64,000 nt of DNA from Streptomyces sp. SID12488 (GCF_010548275.1 NZ_JAAGLT010000014.1:148490-212489); one strand, 5' to 3'; positions 41,510 to 50,887 are shown, numbered from the stretch's first letter. The notes: generated by a model from the letters alone, not told the origin. A program made the numbers and translations.

Positions 41510-42109
41510 ATGAGCGACGACCACACACACGTCCAGGATTTCTTCGCCGCCCGCGCGGCCCACTGGGACAGCAGGTTCCCGGACGACGGGCCCGCCTACG
41601 CCGCAGCGGTCGCCGAGTTGCGGCTGCGCGAGGGGGCCCGAGTGCTGGACGCCGGCTGTGGCACCGGGCGGGCCCTGGCGCCGCTGCGTGACGCCGTGGG
41701 GCCCTCGGGAGTGGTCCTGGGAGTGGATCTGACCCCGGCCATGCTGGATGCCGCGGTACGCGCCGGACGGGGCCTCGACGGACAGCTGCTGCTCGCCGAC
41801 GCGGCCGCTCTTCCGCTGCGTTCGGAGTCCCTCGACGCCGTGTTCGCGGCGGGCCTGATCGCGCACCTGCCGCAGCCCGGCGAGAATCTTCGGGAACTCG
41901 CGCGCGTGGTACGCCCCGGCGGCACCCTGGCGCTGTTCCACCCGATCGGCAGGGCCGCTCTGGCCGCCCGGCAGGGTCGGCGGATCACCCCTGATGACCT
42001 GCGCGCGGAGGCCGGTCTCGGTCCGCTGCTCGCCGGTTCCGGGTGGCAGCTGACGTCGTACGTGGACGAGGACGCACGGTTTCTGGCGCTGGCCGTGCGA
42101 CCGATCTGA
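41510..42109 (+). CDS. Class I SAM-dependent methyltransferase
   Basis: The 199-residue protein has motif I RVLDAGCGTGRALAPL (about residues 45-60), GVDLTPAMLDAAVRAGR, LLLADAAALPLRSESLDAVF and the post-motif RVVRPGGTLALFHPIGR. This is the Ubie/methyltransferase-11 type fold acting on small molecules. The N-terminal DFFAARAAHWDSRFPDDGPA is typical of that family. ATG at 41510 was chosen; an ATG nine bases earlier is equally in frame. Substrate unknown. Confidence 0.87.
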   Translation: MSDDHTHVQDFFAARAAHWDSRFPDDGPAYAAAVAELRLREGARVLDAGCGTGRALAPLRDAVGPSGVVLGVDLTPAMLDAAVRAGRGLDGQLLLADAAALPLRSESLDAVFAAGLIAHLPQPGENLRELARVVRPGGTLALFHPIGRAALAARQGRRITPDDLRAEAGLGPLLAGSGWQLTSYVDEDARFLALAVRPI

Positions 42110-42240
42110 GCCGGCGGTCGTCGGCGCACCGCACCCCTCACCGCACCTGCCCTCTTCTGCCGCCGGAACTCCGTCTCTACGTTGGACAGCAGCAGATGAA
42201 CGATCAACCGTGGCAACCACACAGGGGGAAGGTGGTCCGC

Positions 42241-42537
42241 ATGTTCGGCGGTATCCAGAAATCGTTCACCAGTTTTCTCCGTTCCTGGCGCTCGGAAGCG
42301 AGCGCGGTGCGGGAGAAGCGCACGCACAATCTCTTCGAGGCCGCTGCTGTGTACGTGTCGGCGTGTGCGGAGGACGACCAGGATCAGATGGACGAGGCCT
42401 TGGCCTGGGTGTCGCCGGAGGCTCTGTCGTTCGGGGTGAACGAGCTGGCGTGCCGTGCCGTCATCGCCCTGGCCAGAGAGCGCGACGAGTCGCCGCGGAC
42501 GGTCGCCCGGGAACTCCTCGGACTGCCGCCGACCTGA
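42241..42537 (+). CDS. Small conserved hypothetical protein
   Basis: The 98-residue protein (MFGGIQKSFTSFLRSWRSEA, then NLFEAAAVYVSACAEDDQDQ, ELACRAVIALARERDESPRT) is helical, with an amphipathic N-terminus and a regular coding pattern. The ATG at 42241 has GGGGGAAGG eight bases upstream, better than the ATG at 42196. No family is recognised. The 131 bases before it contain only promoter-like sequence. Confidence 0.6.
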   Translation: MFGGIQKSFTSFLRSWRSEASAVREKRTHNLFEAAAVYVSACAEDDQDQMDEALAWVSPEALSFGVNELACRAVIALARERDESPRTVARELLGLPPT

Positions 42538-42672
42538 CCGAAGCGGGTACATCCGGTCGATTCCCCCCTGCCCGGCAGGAACCAGCAGCTCCGGGTGGGG
42601 TGGGAGTCGTGACAGCAGCCTTCCGATCGGATTAGGGTGCGCGCCGATGGACGAACAGATGGGGAGACTGGG

Positions 42673-43599
42673 ATGGCAGAGACGGACGAGGAAGCCGTCG
42701 CCACCGCGGACGACGCGCTCTATGTGCTCACGGCGATGCTGCTGACGCCCGCGCAGTTCCCGAGTGTGCTGGGCGACGACTATCCGGAGGCATGTGAGGC
42801 GCTCGGCCTCGCGCCTCTCGCCGACGGGTACGGGCTGGTGCTCGGTCAGGACGGCGACGGCGCGCGGTGGACAGTGGCCATCGACGACGTTTCCCTGGTC
42901 GCGGTCGCGATCGCTTCGTGGGACTGCGGCATGGAGTACGACCTGTCGCCCGAGGAGCACACGGTCGTCGCGGCCCTGCCCGGCTGGCCCCTCGCGGTCG
43001 CCGTCGCGGCTCCCGACGTGCCCGCCCCGCACGATCCGGGCCCCGAACTCACGGACCGGCCACCGCTCGCTCCGCCGGACACCACCTCGTGGGGGCCGGC
43101 GCAGCGGCGTCTCGGCGCCGACGAGATCGCGCGCCAGTGGGTGATCTGGCGGGAACAGCTCAGTGACAAAGACTTCACTCTTCCGGGTGGCAGGTCAGCG
43201 GCGCCCGAGGGCGAGCCGGACGGGGCCGAGGTGGGCACGGATCGGATTGCGGGCGCAACAGACCCGGCTGGGGACGCCGAGACCCCGCCCGAGAACAACC
43301 CGGGGCATGCCGAGGACACCGTGAACCGGCCCCGTTCCGGTATCCGGCGCGTCCTCGCGGAGGCACGCGCGTACGTGGAGACCCCTCCGCCTCTCGGCCG
43401 CGTCCGCTCCTCGTTCGCTCCAGGCGACGCGCGGACACTGCGCGCCGACGGTCCAGGCTGGTCGATGGTGGCCAGGACCGACGACATCGCCTTCGTCCTG
43501 CTCGACGACGAGCCCGGCGAGGTGCTGCCGGTGGGCCGGGGGCCGGAGCTGCCCGGTCTCCTCGAGGCGCTCGACAGGATGGCCGTACGCCCCAGCTGA
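42673..43599 (+). CDS. Hypothetical acidic protein
   Basis: The 308-residue soluble protein begins MAETDEEAVATADDALYVLT and has a folded first half (FPSVLGDDYPEACEALGLAP, VAIDDVSLVAVAIASWDCGM). A low-complexity Asp/Glu/Pro linker follows (about residues 180-240), then a second folded part (RTDDIAFVLLDDEPGEVLPV). ATG at 42673 follows GGGAGACTGGG. I do not recognise the family; nothing suggests secretion or membrane location. It converges with the small membrane protein gene. Confidence 0.65.
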   Translation: MAETDEEAVATADDALYVLTAMLLTPAQFPSVLGDDYPEACEALGLAPLADGYGLVLGQDGDGARWTVAIDDVSLVAVAIASWDCGMEYDLSPEEHTVVAALPGWPLAVAVAAPDVPAPHDPGPELTDRPPLAPPDTTSWGPAQRRLGADEIARQWVIWREQLSDKDFTLPGGRSAAPEGEPDGAEVGTDRIAGATDPAGDAETPPENNPGHAEDTVNRPRSGIRRVLAEARAYVETPPPLGRVRSSFAPGDARTLRADGPGWSMVARTDDIAFVLLDDEPGEVLPVGRGPELPGLLEALDRMAVRPS

Positions 43600-43612
43600 G
43601 CGCCGCCGACCG

Positions 43613-43645
43613 ACGCCGCCCGGATCCCTTGGTTCCGGGCGGCGT
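43613..43645. terminator. Hairpin between convergent genes
   Basis: ACGCCGCCCGGA pairs exactly with TCCGGGCGGCGT around a nine-base loop, 14 bases after the plus-strand hypothetical gene and about 78 bases beyond the end of the minus-strand small membrane gene. Confidence 0.75.
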
Positions 43646-43722
43646 TCGGTAAGGCGATCGTGCTGCGGGCCACGCGGGGTGTCAGCCGGAGTGCGGCACG
43701 CGCGGCATCGAATGGCGCCGCC

Positions 43723-43905
43723 TCAGCGGCCGATCTCCTTGCGTGTGACGCGGCGCAGCCTCCGCCGCTGTGCGGGGTCCAGCGCGAGATAGGCAGCCGC
43801 CGGAACTCCCAGCACTATCAGCAGCGCGGCCCACCAGGGCAACCAGATCCACAGGATGATCCCGGCTGCCACGCCCCCTGCGGCGATCTTCGCGTTCCTC
43901 GACAT
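43723..43905 (-). CDS. Small integral membrane protein
   Basis: The 60-residue protein is mostly one hydrophobic hairpin (AKIAAGGVAAGIILWIWLPW, WAALLIVLGVPAAAYLAL) with a basic C-terminus (RRRLRRVTRKEIGR). The start is well supported: AAGGAGG eight bases before ATG. Function unknown; possibly a small envelope or stress protein. Confidence 0.65.
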   Translation of the reverse strand: MSRNAKIAAGGVAAGIILWIWLPWWAALLIVLGVPAAAYLALDPAQRRRLRRVTRKEIGR

Positions 43906-44011
43906 GAGTGTCGCCTCCTTCGCGGCCAGTGCCGCTCTCTGCCATGAAAAACGGGTCCGCGCCTCCCACAGTTCCGGACCGCGACCCTGAGACGTCCCTG
44001 AGACTCGACCC

Positions 44012-44239
44012 CTACTCGCCCCTGAGGGACACTCCCACCTCGTAGATGTGCCGCAAGGCCTGTCGGTACGAATCGACGAGCCCCGTCTCCGTACAGGTAA
44101 TACCCAACTCACGGCAGTAGGCGCGCACATCGGCCGGGCGAGCCGCAGTCGCGGCGGGGCATGGACGGGCTCCGGGGGTCTCTTCGGGGATCGGGCCGGC
44201 TTGAGGAAACGTACGAATGGGAGTGGTGACCCGAGTCAT
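44012..44239 (-). CDS. Small hypothetical protein
   Basis: The 75-residue protein has a Pro/Ala-rich first half and a coherent helical C-terminus (DVRAYCRELGITCTETGLVD, SYRQALRHIYEVGVSLRGE). Codon usage looks coding. It is divergent from the SNF2 helicase gene at 44308. No family recognised and no strong ribosome site seen. Confidence 0.45.
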   Translation of the reverse strand: MTRVTTPIRTFPQAGPIPEETPGARPCPAATAARPADVRAYCRELGITCTETGLVDSYRQALRHIYEVGVSLRGE

Positions 44240-44307
44240 GGCTCAGCGATGCCGGACAGGTCGCCAGGGTGCTGTACCCTCGGCGACTCGAACCCCAGTA
44301 GTCAAAT

Positions 44308-47193
44308 TTGAGGAATGCGGCCATCGCTGTGCAGAGGATTCCCGCGGCAACCCCCTCCGAGATCTCCGAACTTGCCCGCTGCTGCGCCGTGTTCGTGCCC
44401 GGCGATCCGGCCCGCACCGGCCTGGTCGCGTTCTGGCGGCCCGAGGGAGACGCGCCGCCCTCCGTCGCCGCCGGAACCGTCGGCGACCTGACCGTGATCC
44501 TGGCGGGTGACCGTGGTGTCGTACCGACTCGGGTGACCGCCGTGCTGCTCCCGGTGCGTGCGGCGTTGCCGGTCCTCACGCGGGCGCGTGGCGCCACGCT
44601 GGGCCACAGAGCAACGGCGTTCTGGGGTACGGCCGCCGTCCTCGCCCTGCAACTGGCCGCGCGCGGAATGCTGTTGCCCGGCGTCTCCGCGGGGGACCAC
44701 GACGCCTGGCGGGCCGGGCCTCTCGACGCGCCGGACATGGAGCGCGTCCGCGAACTCGCCTCCGCGATGCCCCCGGAAGCGCATGCCGTGCCGTTGGAGG
44801 GCACGGAGCCGCCACGGTTGCCCGACCCGGAACGGCTGCTGCGCGCCTTCCTGGACGCGGTGGCCGACGCACTGCCCCGCTCTCCAGCCGCCTCGCTCGC
44901 CGCGGGCGGGGCGGCCTACGCGGTGCGGGACCCGCAGCACGTGCCGGAGCAGCGCGTGTGGGCCTCCGAGGTCGCCGCCGGCCACGACGCGGGCGTACGG
45001 ATCTCACTGCGGGTGGAGGTACCGGGGCTGGCGTCGGCCGGACCGGACGAGACGGCGCTGCGGTTCCGGGCCGTCCTCCAGGTGCACAGTGTGAGCGAGC
45101 CCGGGCTGGTCGCGGACGCGGCCGACGTGTGGGTTTCGGCCGGCGCCCCCGGCCGCGCCTTCGGCCCCCGCGCGCGGATGGACACTCTGCTCACGCTGCG
45201 CCGCGCGGCCCGGACCTGGCCGCCGCTCACACCCCTGCTCTCCGCAGCCGTACCGGACGCCGTCGAACTGGCCGACGAAGAGGTCACCGAGCTGCTCGGG
45301 GAAGGCGCCCTTGCCCTGTCCGCCGCCGGTGTCGAGGTGCACTGGCCCAAGGAGCTGGCCCGCAAGCTGACGGCCCGTGCTGTCGTCGGCCCACCCGACG
45401 ACAGCACGGGCACCGGGAAGGTCTCGTCGGACACGCCGTCGTTCCTGTCCGCCGACGCGCTCCTCGCCTTCAACTGGTGGTTCGCACTGGGCGACCAGCA
45501 GCTCACACGCGAGGAGCTGGACCGGCTCGCCGAGGCGAACCGCCCCGTGGTGCGGCTGCGTGACCAGTGGGTCCTCGTAGACCCTCGGGAGGTGCGCCGC
45601 GCCCGCGCGCAGCAGGACCGCAAGATCACCCCCGTCGACGCCCTCAGCGCCGCTCTGACGGGCTCCACTGAGGTCGACGGCCGCTCGGTCGAAGTGCGGC
45701 CCACCGGGTGGCTGGCGGCCCTGCGGGACCGTATCTCGGACCCGGACGCCCAGGACCCTGTCGGTCAGCCGGCCGCGCTCGCCGCCACACTGCGCGACTA
45801 CCAGCTGCGGGGCCTCGACTGGCTGGCCCGGATGACGTCCCTGGGTCTCGGCTGCTGTCTGGCCGACGACATGGGCCTCGGCAAGACGGTCACGCTGATC
45901 GCGTTGCATCTGCACCGGCAGACCGACGCCTCGGCGGCGGGGCCCACGCTCGTCGTCTGTCCGACGTCCCTGATGGGCAACTGGCAGCGAGAGATCGAAC
46001 GGTTCGCGCCCGGTACGCCCGTAAGCCGCTTCCACGGATCCCGGCGCAGCCTGGAGGCCCTGGCCGACGGCGAGTTCGTGCTCACCACGTACGGCACGAT
46101 GCGCCTGGACGCGCGGCGGCTGGCCGAGGTGCCCTGGGGCATGGTCGTGGCGGACGAGGCCCAGCACGTCAAGAACCCGTACTCGGAGACGGCCCGGGAG
46201 CTGCGTTCCATCGGTGCACGCGCACGCGTGGCGCTCACCGGCACCCCGGTGGAGAACAACCTGTCGGAACTGTGGGCGATCCTCGACTGGACGACTCCGG
46301 GACTGCTGGGCCGGCTCGGCACATTCCGCTCGCAGTACGCGCAGTCCGTCGAGGGCGGTCAGGACCCGGCCGCCGCCGAGCGTCTGACCCGGCTCGTACG
46401 CCCGTTCCTGCTGCGGCGGCGCAAGTCGGACCCGGGTATCGCTCCCGAACTGCCGCCGAAGACGGAGACCGACCGTGCCGTGTCGCTCACCAAGGAGCAG
46501 ACAGGGCTGTACGAGGCCGTGGTACGGGAGACGCTCGCGGAGATCTCCGGCGCCGACAACATGGTGCGGCGCGGGCTGATCGTGAAGCTGCTGACCGGCC
46601 TGAAGCAGATCTGCAACCATCCGGCGCAGTTCCTCAAGGAGGACCGCCCGAAAATCGCGGGACGTTCCGGAAAGCTGGAACTGCTGGACGAGTTGCTCGA
46701 CACCATCCTCTCCGAGGGAGCGAGCGTTCTGGTCTTCACCCAGTACGTGCAGATGGCGCGGCTTCTGGAACGGCATCTGGCAGCACGCGGAGTGCCCACG
46801 CAGTTCCTCCACGGCGGCACGCCCGTCGCGGAACGCGAGGCGATGGTGGAGCGTTTCCAGGAGGGTGAAGTACCCGTCTTCCTGCTGTCGTTGAAGGCCG
46901 CAGGCACCGGCCTCAACCTGACCAGGGCCGAGCACGTGGTGCACTACGACCGCTGGTGGAACCCCGCAGTCGAGGCCCAGGCCACGGACCGCGCGTACCG
47001 CATCGGCCAGAACCGCCCCGTGCAGGTGCACCGGCTGATCGCCGAGGGCACGATCGAGGACCGCATCGCCGAGATGCTGAACCGCAAGCGGGCACTGGCC
47101 GACGCCGTGCTCGGCTCCGGCGAGGCCGCGCTCACCGAACTCACGGACACCGAACTGGCCGACCTGGTGCGACTGCGAGGGGACGCTCGATGA
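44308..47193 (+). CDS. SNF2-family ATP-dependent helicase/translocase
   Basis: The 961-residue protein has an N-terminal SNF2-associated region (about residues 1-480). The SNF2 ATPase core follows: LRDYQLRGLDWLARMTSLGL, DDMGLGKTVTLIALHLHRQ (motif I), VVCPTSLMGNWQREIERFAP, VVADEAQHVKNPYSETAREL (DEAQ), ALTGTPVENNLSELWAILDW. The C-terminal helicase lobe has LSLKAAGTGLNLTRAEHVVH and ATDRAYRIGQNRPVQVHRLI. Such proteins move along duplex DNA and remodel DNA-bound proteins. A downstream in-frame GTG at 44329 is an alternative start. The stop overlaps the start of the SWIM gene (ATGA), so both are made together. Confidence 0.92.
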   Translation: MRNAAIAVQRIPAATPSEISELARCCAVFVPGDPARTGLVAFWRPEGDAPPSVAAGTVGDLTVILAGDRGVVPTRVTAVLLPVRAALPVLTRARGATLGHRATAFWGTAAVLALQLAARGMLLPGVSAGDHDAWRAGPLDAPDMERVRELASAMPPEAHAVPLEGTEPPRLPDPERLLRAFLDAVADALPRSPAASLAAGGAAYAVRDPQHVPEQRVWASEVAAGHDAGVRISLRVEVPGLASAGPDETALRFRAVLQVHSVSEPGLVADAADVWVSAGAPGRAFGPRARMDTLLTLRRAARTWPPLTPLLSAAVPDAVELADEEVTELLGEGALALSAAGVEVHWPKELARKLTARAVVGPPDDSTGTGKVSSDTPSFLSADALLAFNWWFALGDQQLTREELDRLAEANRPVVRLRDQWVLVDPREVRRARAQQDRKITPVDALSAALTGSTEVDGRSVEVRPTGWLAALRDRISDPDAQDPVGQPAALAATLRDYQLRGLDWLARMTSLGLGCCLADDMGLGKTVTLIALHLHRQTDASAAGPTLVVCPTSLMGNWQREIERFAPGTPVSRFHGSRRSLEALADGEFVLTTYGTMRLDARRLAEVPWGMVVADEAQHVKNPYSETARELRSIGARARVALTGTPVENNLSELWAILDWTTPGLLGRLGTFRSQYAQSVEGGQDPAAAERLTRLVRPFLLRRRKSDPGIAPELPPKTETDRAVSLTKEQTGLYEAVVRETLAEISGADNMVRRGLIVKLLTGLKQICNHPAQFLKEDRPKIAGRSGKLELLDELLDTILSEGASVLVFTQYVQMARLLERHLAARGVPTQFLHGGTPVAEREAMVERFQEGEVPVFLLSLKAAGTGLNLTRAEHVVHYDRWWNPAVEAQATDRAYRIGQNRPVQVHRLIAEGTIEDRIAEMLNRKRALADAVLGSGEAALTELTDTELADLVRLRGDAR

Positions 47194-48533
47194 ATCAGCA
47201 CGACAGTGACCAGGACAACGGCGACGAGCACAACGGTGACGACCACGAAGGCGAGGCGTACGAGAGCGACCCGGCCGGCGCCGACCTGGAGCGCACGTTC
47301 GCCGCGCTGCCTCCCCCGCCAGGGCGTGGTTTCGCGGAGACGTGGTGGGGGCGTGCCTGGCTGAAGTCGCTGGAGGACGCGGCGCTGGACTCGGAACAGG
47401 TGCGGGCGGGCCGCCGGCTCGCGCGCGCGGGAGCTGTGGGTGCCGTGTCGGTGCGCCCGGGACGCATCACAGCCGTCGTCCAGGGCCGCGACCTCACCAC
47501 GCACCGCTCCGACGTCCTGCTTCAGCAGCTGTCCGACGAACAGTGGGACCGTTTCCTGGACATGGCGGTCGAGCAGGCCGGTCACATCGCTGCCCTGCTC
47601 GACCGGGACATGCCCCCGCACCTGGTGGAGGACTCTGCTGCCGCCGGAGTCGAACTCCTGCCCGGCATGGGTGATCTGGAGCCGGAGTGCGACTGCGGCG
47701 CCTGGGACCACTGCGGTCACACGGCCGCTCTCTGCTACCAGGTAGCGCGGCTGCTGGACCACGACCCCTTCGTCCTGCTGCTGATGAGGGGACGCGGCGA
47801 ACGCGCCCTGCTGGACGACCTGCAGAGCCGTGGCGCCATGCCCGCCGACGGGTCCGCCGGGCCGGAGGGCGTGGACGCGGCGGAGGCGTACGCGGCCGGG
47901 GGCATCCTCCCGACGCTGCCTGCTCTGCCTCCGCTGCCCGATGGGCCCGGGGCACCGCCGACCCTGGACACCGACGTCCCGCCCGCGCCCGGGGTGGACG
48001 CCGGCGCGCTGGAGTTCCTGGCCGCGCGGACGGCCGTAGAGGCACATCGGCTGCTTGCCGAGGCGCTCGGGGCCGGTCATGGACAGCGGCCGGTCGAGGC
48101 TGAGTTGACGATGGCTCAGGACGCGGTTCGACTGGCCGTGGACAGCCCTTCGGAAGCTGTTTCGGACCGGCTCGCGGAGGGGTCGGGGCGCGGCCGGGAC
48201 CAGTTGGCGTCGGCGGTTCGGGCCTGGCGGTTCGGTGGCTCGGCGGCGTTGTCGGTCCTGGAGGAGGAGTGGACGGTCCAGGGCGAGGTGCTCGCACGCG
48301 CGCGTGCCGCGCTCGACTCGGCCTGGGAGGAGGCCGAGCGGCCGGTGCTGCGGGCGGCCCGCAACCGGTGGACGGTGGTCGGCGCGGGCAGTCAGCTGCG
48401 TCTGGGGCATGACGGCCGCTGGTGGCCGTATCAGAAGCAGAGCGGCCGTTGGGTGCTCGCCGGACGGGCGGCTCAGGACCCGGGGACCGCGCTGGCCTCG
48501 ATGGAGCAGACAACCGTGGAGGGATCTCCTTAG
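47190..48533 (+). CDS. SWIM zinc-finger protein coupled to the SNF2 helicase
   Basis: The 447-residue protein has an acidic N-terminus, then RGFAETWWGRAWLKSLEDAA (a conserved start of this family). A SWIM-type zinc ligand set CxC...CxH is seen in ECDCGAWDHCGHTAALCYQV (about residues 168-187). A long C-terminal helical and Trp-rich part follows. SWIM domains bind DNA or proteins and are found in SNF2-associated pairs in actinobacteria. The 4-base overlap with the helicase stop and the GAGGGGACGCTCG ribosome site show coupling. Probable role: a partner subunit of the helicase in DNA metabolism. Confidence 0.88.
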   Translation: MNQHDSDQDNGDEHNGDDHEGEAYESDPAGADLERTFAALPPPPGRGFAETWWGRAWLKSLEDAALDSEQVRAGRRLARAGAVGAVSVRPGRITAVVQGRDLTTHRSDVLLQQLSDEQWDRFLDMAVEQAGHIAALLDRDMPPHLVEDSAAAGVELLPGMGDLEPECDCGAWDHCGHTAALCYQVARLLDHDPFVLLLMRGRGERALLDDLQSRGAMPADGSAGPEGVDAAEAYAAGGILPTLPALPPLPDGPGAPPTLDTDVPPAPGVDAGALEFLAARTAVEAHRLLAEALGAGHGQRPVEAELTMAQDAVRLAVDSPSEAVSDRLAEGSGRGRDQLASAVRAWRFGGSAALSVLEEEWTVQGEVLARARAALDSAWEEAERPVLRAARNRWTVVGAGSQLRLGHDGRWWPYQKQSGRWVLAGRAAQDPGTALASMEQTTVEGSP

Positions 48534-48565
48534 GGACCTCACCAAGGAGGACGAGGCGACAGGGC

Positions 48566-48609
48566 GGGCCGCCTTTCGTCCCGGTTCGAACCGGGACGAA
48601 AGGCGGCCC
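48566..48609. terminator. Perfect 44-base palindrome, bidirectional terminator candidate
   Basis: A 22-base arm (48566-48587) is followed with no spacer by its exact reverse complement (48588-48609). As RNA it would fold to a ~20-bp stem with a minimal loop. It lies between the convergent ends of the SWIM gene (48533) and the membrane protein gene (48651). A palindrome this perfect may also be a dispersed repeat. Confidence 0.8.
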
Positions 48610-48650
48610 ATCGATCGGCACGCACGCGTGGACCTCGATCCGCCGGGACG

Positions 48651-49529
48651 TCAGGCCAGTGGTGTGGTGAGTTTCCGGGTGTCGGAGCCGAGGTCGGCGG
48701 CCAGGCTGCACGCCACGTTGTCGATGCCCAACCGGTAGACCGCGGTGTCCGGATACTGCACCAGGCTGCCCTTGACGCTGCCTGCGGGCTGTTCTGCCGC
48801 CTCGCGTTCCAGGGATGGCCGGCACAAGGAGTAGGCGGCGTTCTTCAGTGCGGTGTCCGTCGCGTATCCGCCTTCGAGTTCGACCACCTTCACGACCTCG
48901 GCGTCGTGCGGATCCCCGCATGCGCGCTTCGCGGCCTGTCCGGGATGGGCGGCATCCGCGTTGAAACAGTCGCCGGTTCGCAGCATGTAGTACGGCACTT
49001 CGTCGCCGGCCAGCGGGACGAGCGACTCCAGGTCGCTCGGAAACCCGCTCGGCAGGTCGGTGGGGAATTCGGACGGAAGTTCGGTGGGAAGCCCGGACGG
49101 CAACGTGGGCAGCTTGGTGGGAAGCCTGGTGGGCAGTTCGGTCGGGATGCTGAACGACGGCTCGGGGGTTCGGCTTGAGCTCTGGCTGCTCCCGGGCGGG
49201 TTCTTGTCCGGGGTGCCGTCGCCTCCGGAGACCATGAGCACCACCGCGGTGATGGCTCCGACCGCGACGATCGCTGCGAGCAGGATGAACAGAGTGCTCG
49301 GACGTCGGCCGGGGCTCCGGTGTCCGCCCGGGCCCTCGGGCGGTTCGGGCGGCACCGACGGCGGCATCCAGCCCCCGCCGCCCTGCGCAGGCGGGCCGTA
49401 GCCTCCGGGAGGAGGGCCGTAGCCCCCGCTTCCGTAGCCTCCCCCGGAGGGCGGGCCGAAGCCACCGCCCGGAGGCGGACTGTCTCCGGGGGGCCCGGGC
49501 GGCTGAGGCGGTACGGGCGGCATGGCCAT
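48651..49529 (-). CDS. Pro-rich membrane-anchored septum-formation-like protein
   Basis: The 292-residue protein has a Pro/Gly-rich cytoplasmic N-terminus (PPGG and GYGPP repeats, about 1-75) and one membrane helix (STLFILLAAIVAVGAITAVV). A repetitive extracytoplasmic linker of ELPT/LPSG-type units follows (about 125-165), then a compact C-terminal domain with paired Cys residues (RTGDCFNADAAH, AKRACGDPHDAEVVKVV, YSLCRPSLE, NVACSLAA). This is the layout of actinobacterial septum-formation/DUF4190-like proteins. The Cys pattern suggests disulfides outside the cell. Exact function unknown. Confidence 0.7.
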   Translation of the reverse strand: MAMPPVPPQPPGPPGDSPPPGGGFGPPSGGGYGSGGYGPPPGGYGPPAQGGGGWMPPSVPPEPPEGPGGHRSPGRRPSTLFILLAAIVAVGAITAVVLMVSGGDGTPDKNPPGSSQSSSRTPEPSFSIPTELPTRLPTKLPTLPSGLPTELPSEFPTDLPSGFPSDLESLVPLAGDEVPYYMLRTGDCFNADAAHPGQAAKRACGDPHDAEVVKVVELEGGYATDTALKNAAYSLCRPSLEREAAEQPAGSVKGSLVQYPDTAVYRLGIDNVACSLAADLGSDTRKLTTPLA

Positions 49530-49678
49530 ACCGTCAAGACTCGCCGCGAACCGGTCAGCGCGCGACCCCCGCGCGGAAGTTGATACGGGCTCATGCCATG
49601 GACCGCATGATTCCGGAGCAATCAGCGCCAGGACCGGTCACAGGGGATCAACCGGAGCGCAGTTGTAAGCACCAGTGA

Positions 49679-49712
49679 CCGGGGGCGCCCATCGGTGGAC
49701 GGGCGCCCCCGG
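49679..49712 (-). terminator. Terminator hairpin of xylA
   Basis: CCGGGGGCGCCC pairs exactly with GGGCGCCCCCGG around a ten-base loop, nine bases beyond the xylA stop on the minus strand. Confidence 0.8.
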
Positions 49713-49720
49713 CTCACGAC

Positions 49721-50887
49721 TCAGCCTCGCGCGCCCAGCAGATGATCCATGGCCAGCTGGTCGAGCTGCTCGAAGGCCATCCCGCGCGCGGCGGTCGCCT
49801 CCACGTCGAACTCCTCGAAGGCCGAGCGGTCCGCGAGCAGGCCCGCCAGACCGTCCGCCGCCGTCTGCTGCGCCAGCTCGTCCAGACGCGAGGCGCGCAG
49901 CGCCGCCTGGACCTCCGGGTCGGCACGGAAGGCGGCCGTACGCTCCTTCAGGATGAGGTAGTTGCGCATGCAGCCGGCCGCCGAAGCCCACACGCCGTCG
50001 AGGTCCTCGGTCCTCGGCGGCTTGAAGTCGAAGTGCTTCGGGCCCGCGTACCCGGCGATCTCCAGGAGGTCGACCAGCCAGAAGGCGGCACGCAGGTCAC
50101 CGGCACCGAAGCGCAGGTCCTGGTCGTACTTGATGCCGGACTGGCCGTTGAGGTCGATGTGGAAGAGCTTGCCCGCCCACAGGGCCTGGGCGATGCCGTG
50201 CGGGAAGTTCAGCCCGGCCATCTGCTCGTGGCCGACCTCGGGGTTGACGCCGTACATCTCGGGGCGCTCCAGGCGCTCGATGAAGGCCAGGGCGTGGCCG
50301 ACCGTCGGCAGCAGGATGTCACCGCGCGGCTCGTTCGGCTTGGGCTCGATCGCGAACTTCAGGTCGTAGCCCTGGGAGATCACGTACTCGCCGAGGAGGT
50401 CGAAGGCCTCCTTCATACGGTCGAGTGCGACCCGTACGTCCTTGGCGGCGCCGGACTCGGCGCCTTCCCGGCCACCCCAGGCGACGTACGTCTCGGCGCC
50501 GAGTTCGACCGCGAGGTCGATGTTGCGGATCGTCTTGCGCAGCGCGTAGCGGCGCACTTCGCGGTCGTTGGCGGTGAACGCGCCGTCCTTGAAGACGGGG
50601 TGCGTGAAGAGGTTGGTGGTGGCCATCGGCACCTTCATGCCGGTCGCGTCGAGGGCCTGGCGGAAGCGCTTGATGTGCGACTCACGCTCCGTGTCCGAGG
50701 ACCCGAAGGGGATCAGGTCGTCGTCGTGGAAGGTCACTCCGTGGGCACCGAGCTCGGACAGACGCTGGACCGTCTCGACCGGGTCGAGCGCACGGCGGGT
50801 GGCGTCGCCGAACGGATCCCGTCCCTGCCAGCCGACGGTCCACAGGCCGAAGGTGAACCTGTCCTCGGGGGTGGGCTGGTAGTTCAT
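49721..50887 (-). CDS. xylA: Xylose isomerase
   Basis: The 388-residue enzyme has the Streptomyces-type short xylose isomerase layout: TPEDRFTFGLWTVGWQGRDP, GAHGVTFHDDDLIPFG (catalytic-region His/Asp), YVAWGGREG, FAIEPKPNEPRGDI (metal and catalytic Glu/Lys), PEVGHEQMAGLNFPHGIAQA and FHIDLNGQSGIKYDQDLRFG (metal ligands). It converts D-xylose to D-xylulose in the cytosol. The start ATG at 50887 has GGAGCCGCGGC upstream. It is divergent from xylB, with the ROK regulator behind xylB; the three form a complete xylose-use and control unit. Confidence 0.97.
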   Translation of the reverse strand: MNYQPTPEDRFTFGLWTVGWQGRDPFGDATRRALDPVETVQRLSELGAHGVTFHDDDLIPFGSSDTERESHIKRFRQALDATGMKVPMATTNLFTHPVFKDGAFTANDREVRRYALRKTIRNIDLAVELGAETYVAWGGREGAESGAAKDVRVALDRMKEAFDLLGEYVISQGYDLKFAIEPKPNEPRGDILLPTVGHALAFIERLERPEMYGVNPEVGHEQMAGLNFPHGIAQALWAGKLFHIDLNGQSGIKYDQDLRFGAGDLRAAFWLVDLLEIAGYAGPKHFDFKPPRTEDLDGVWASAAGCMRNYLILKERTAAFRADPEVQAALRASRLDELAQQTAADGLAGLLADRSAFEEFDVEATAARGMAFEQLDQLAMDHLLGARG

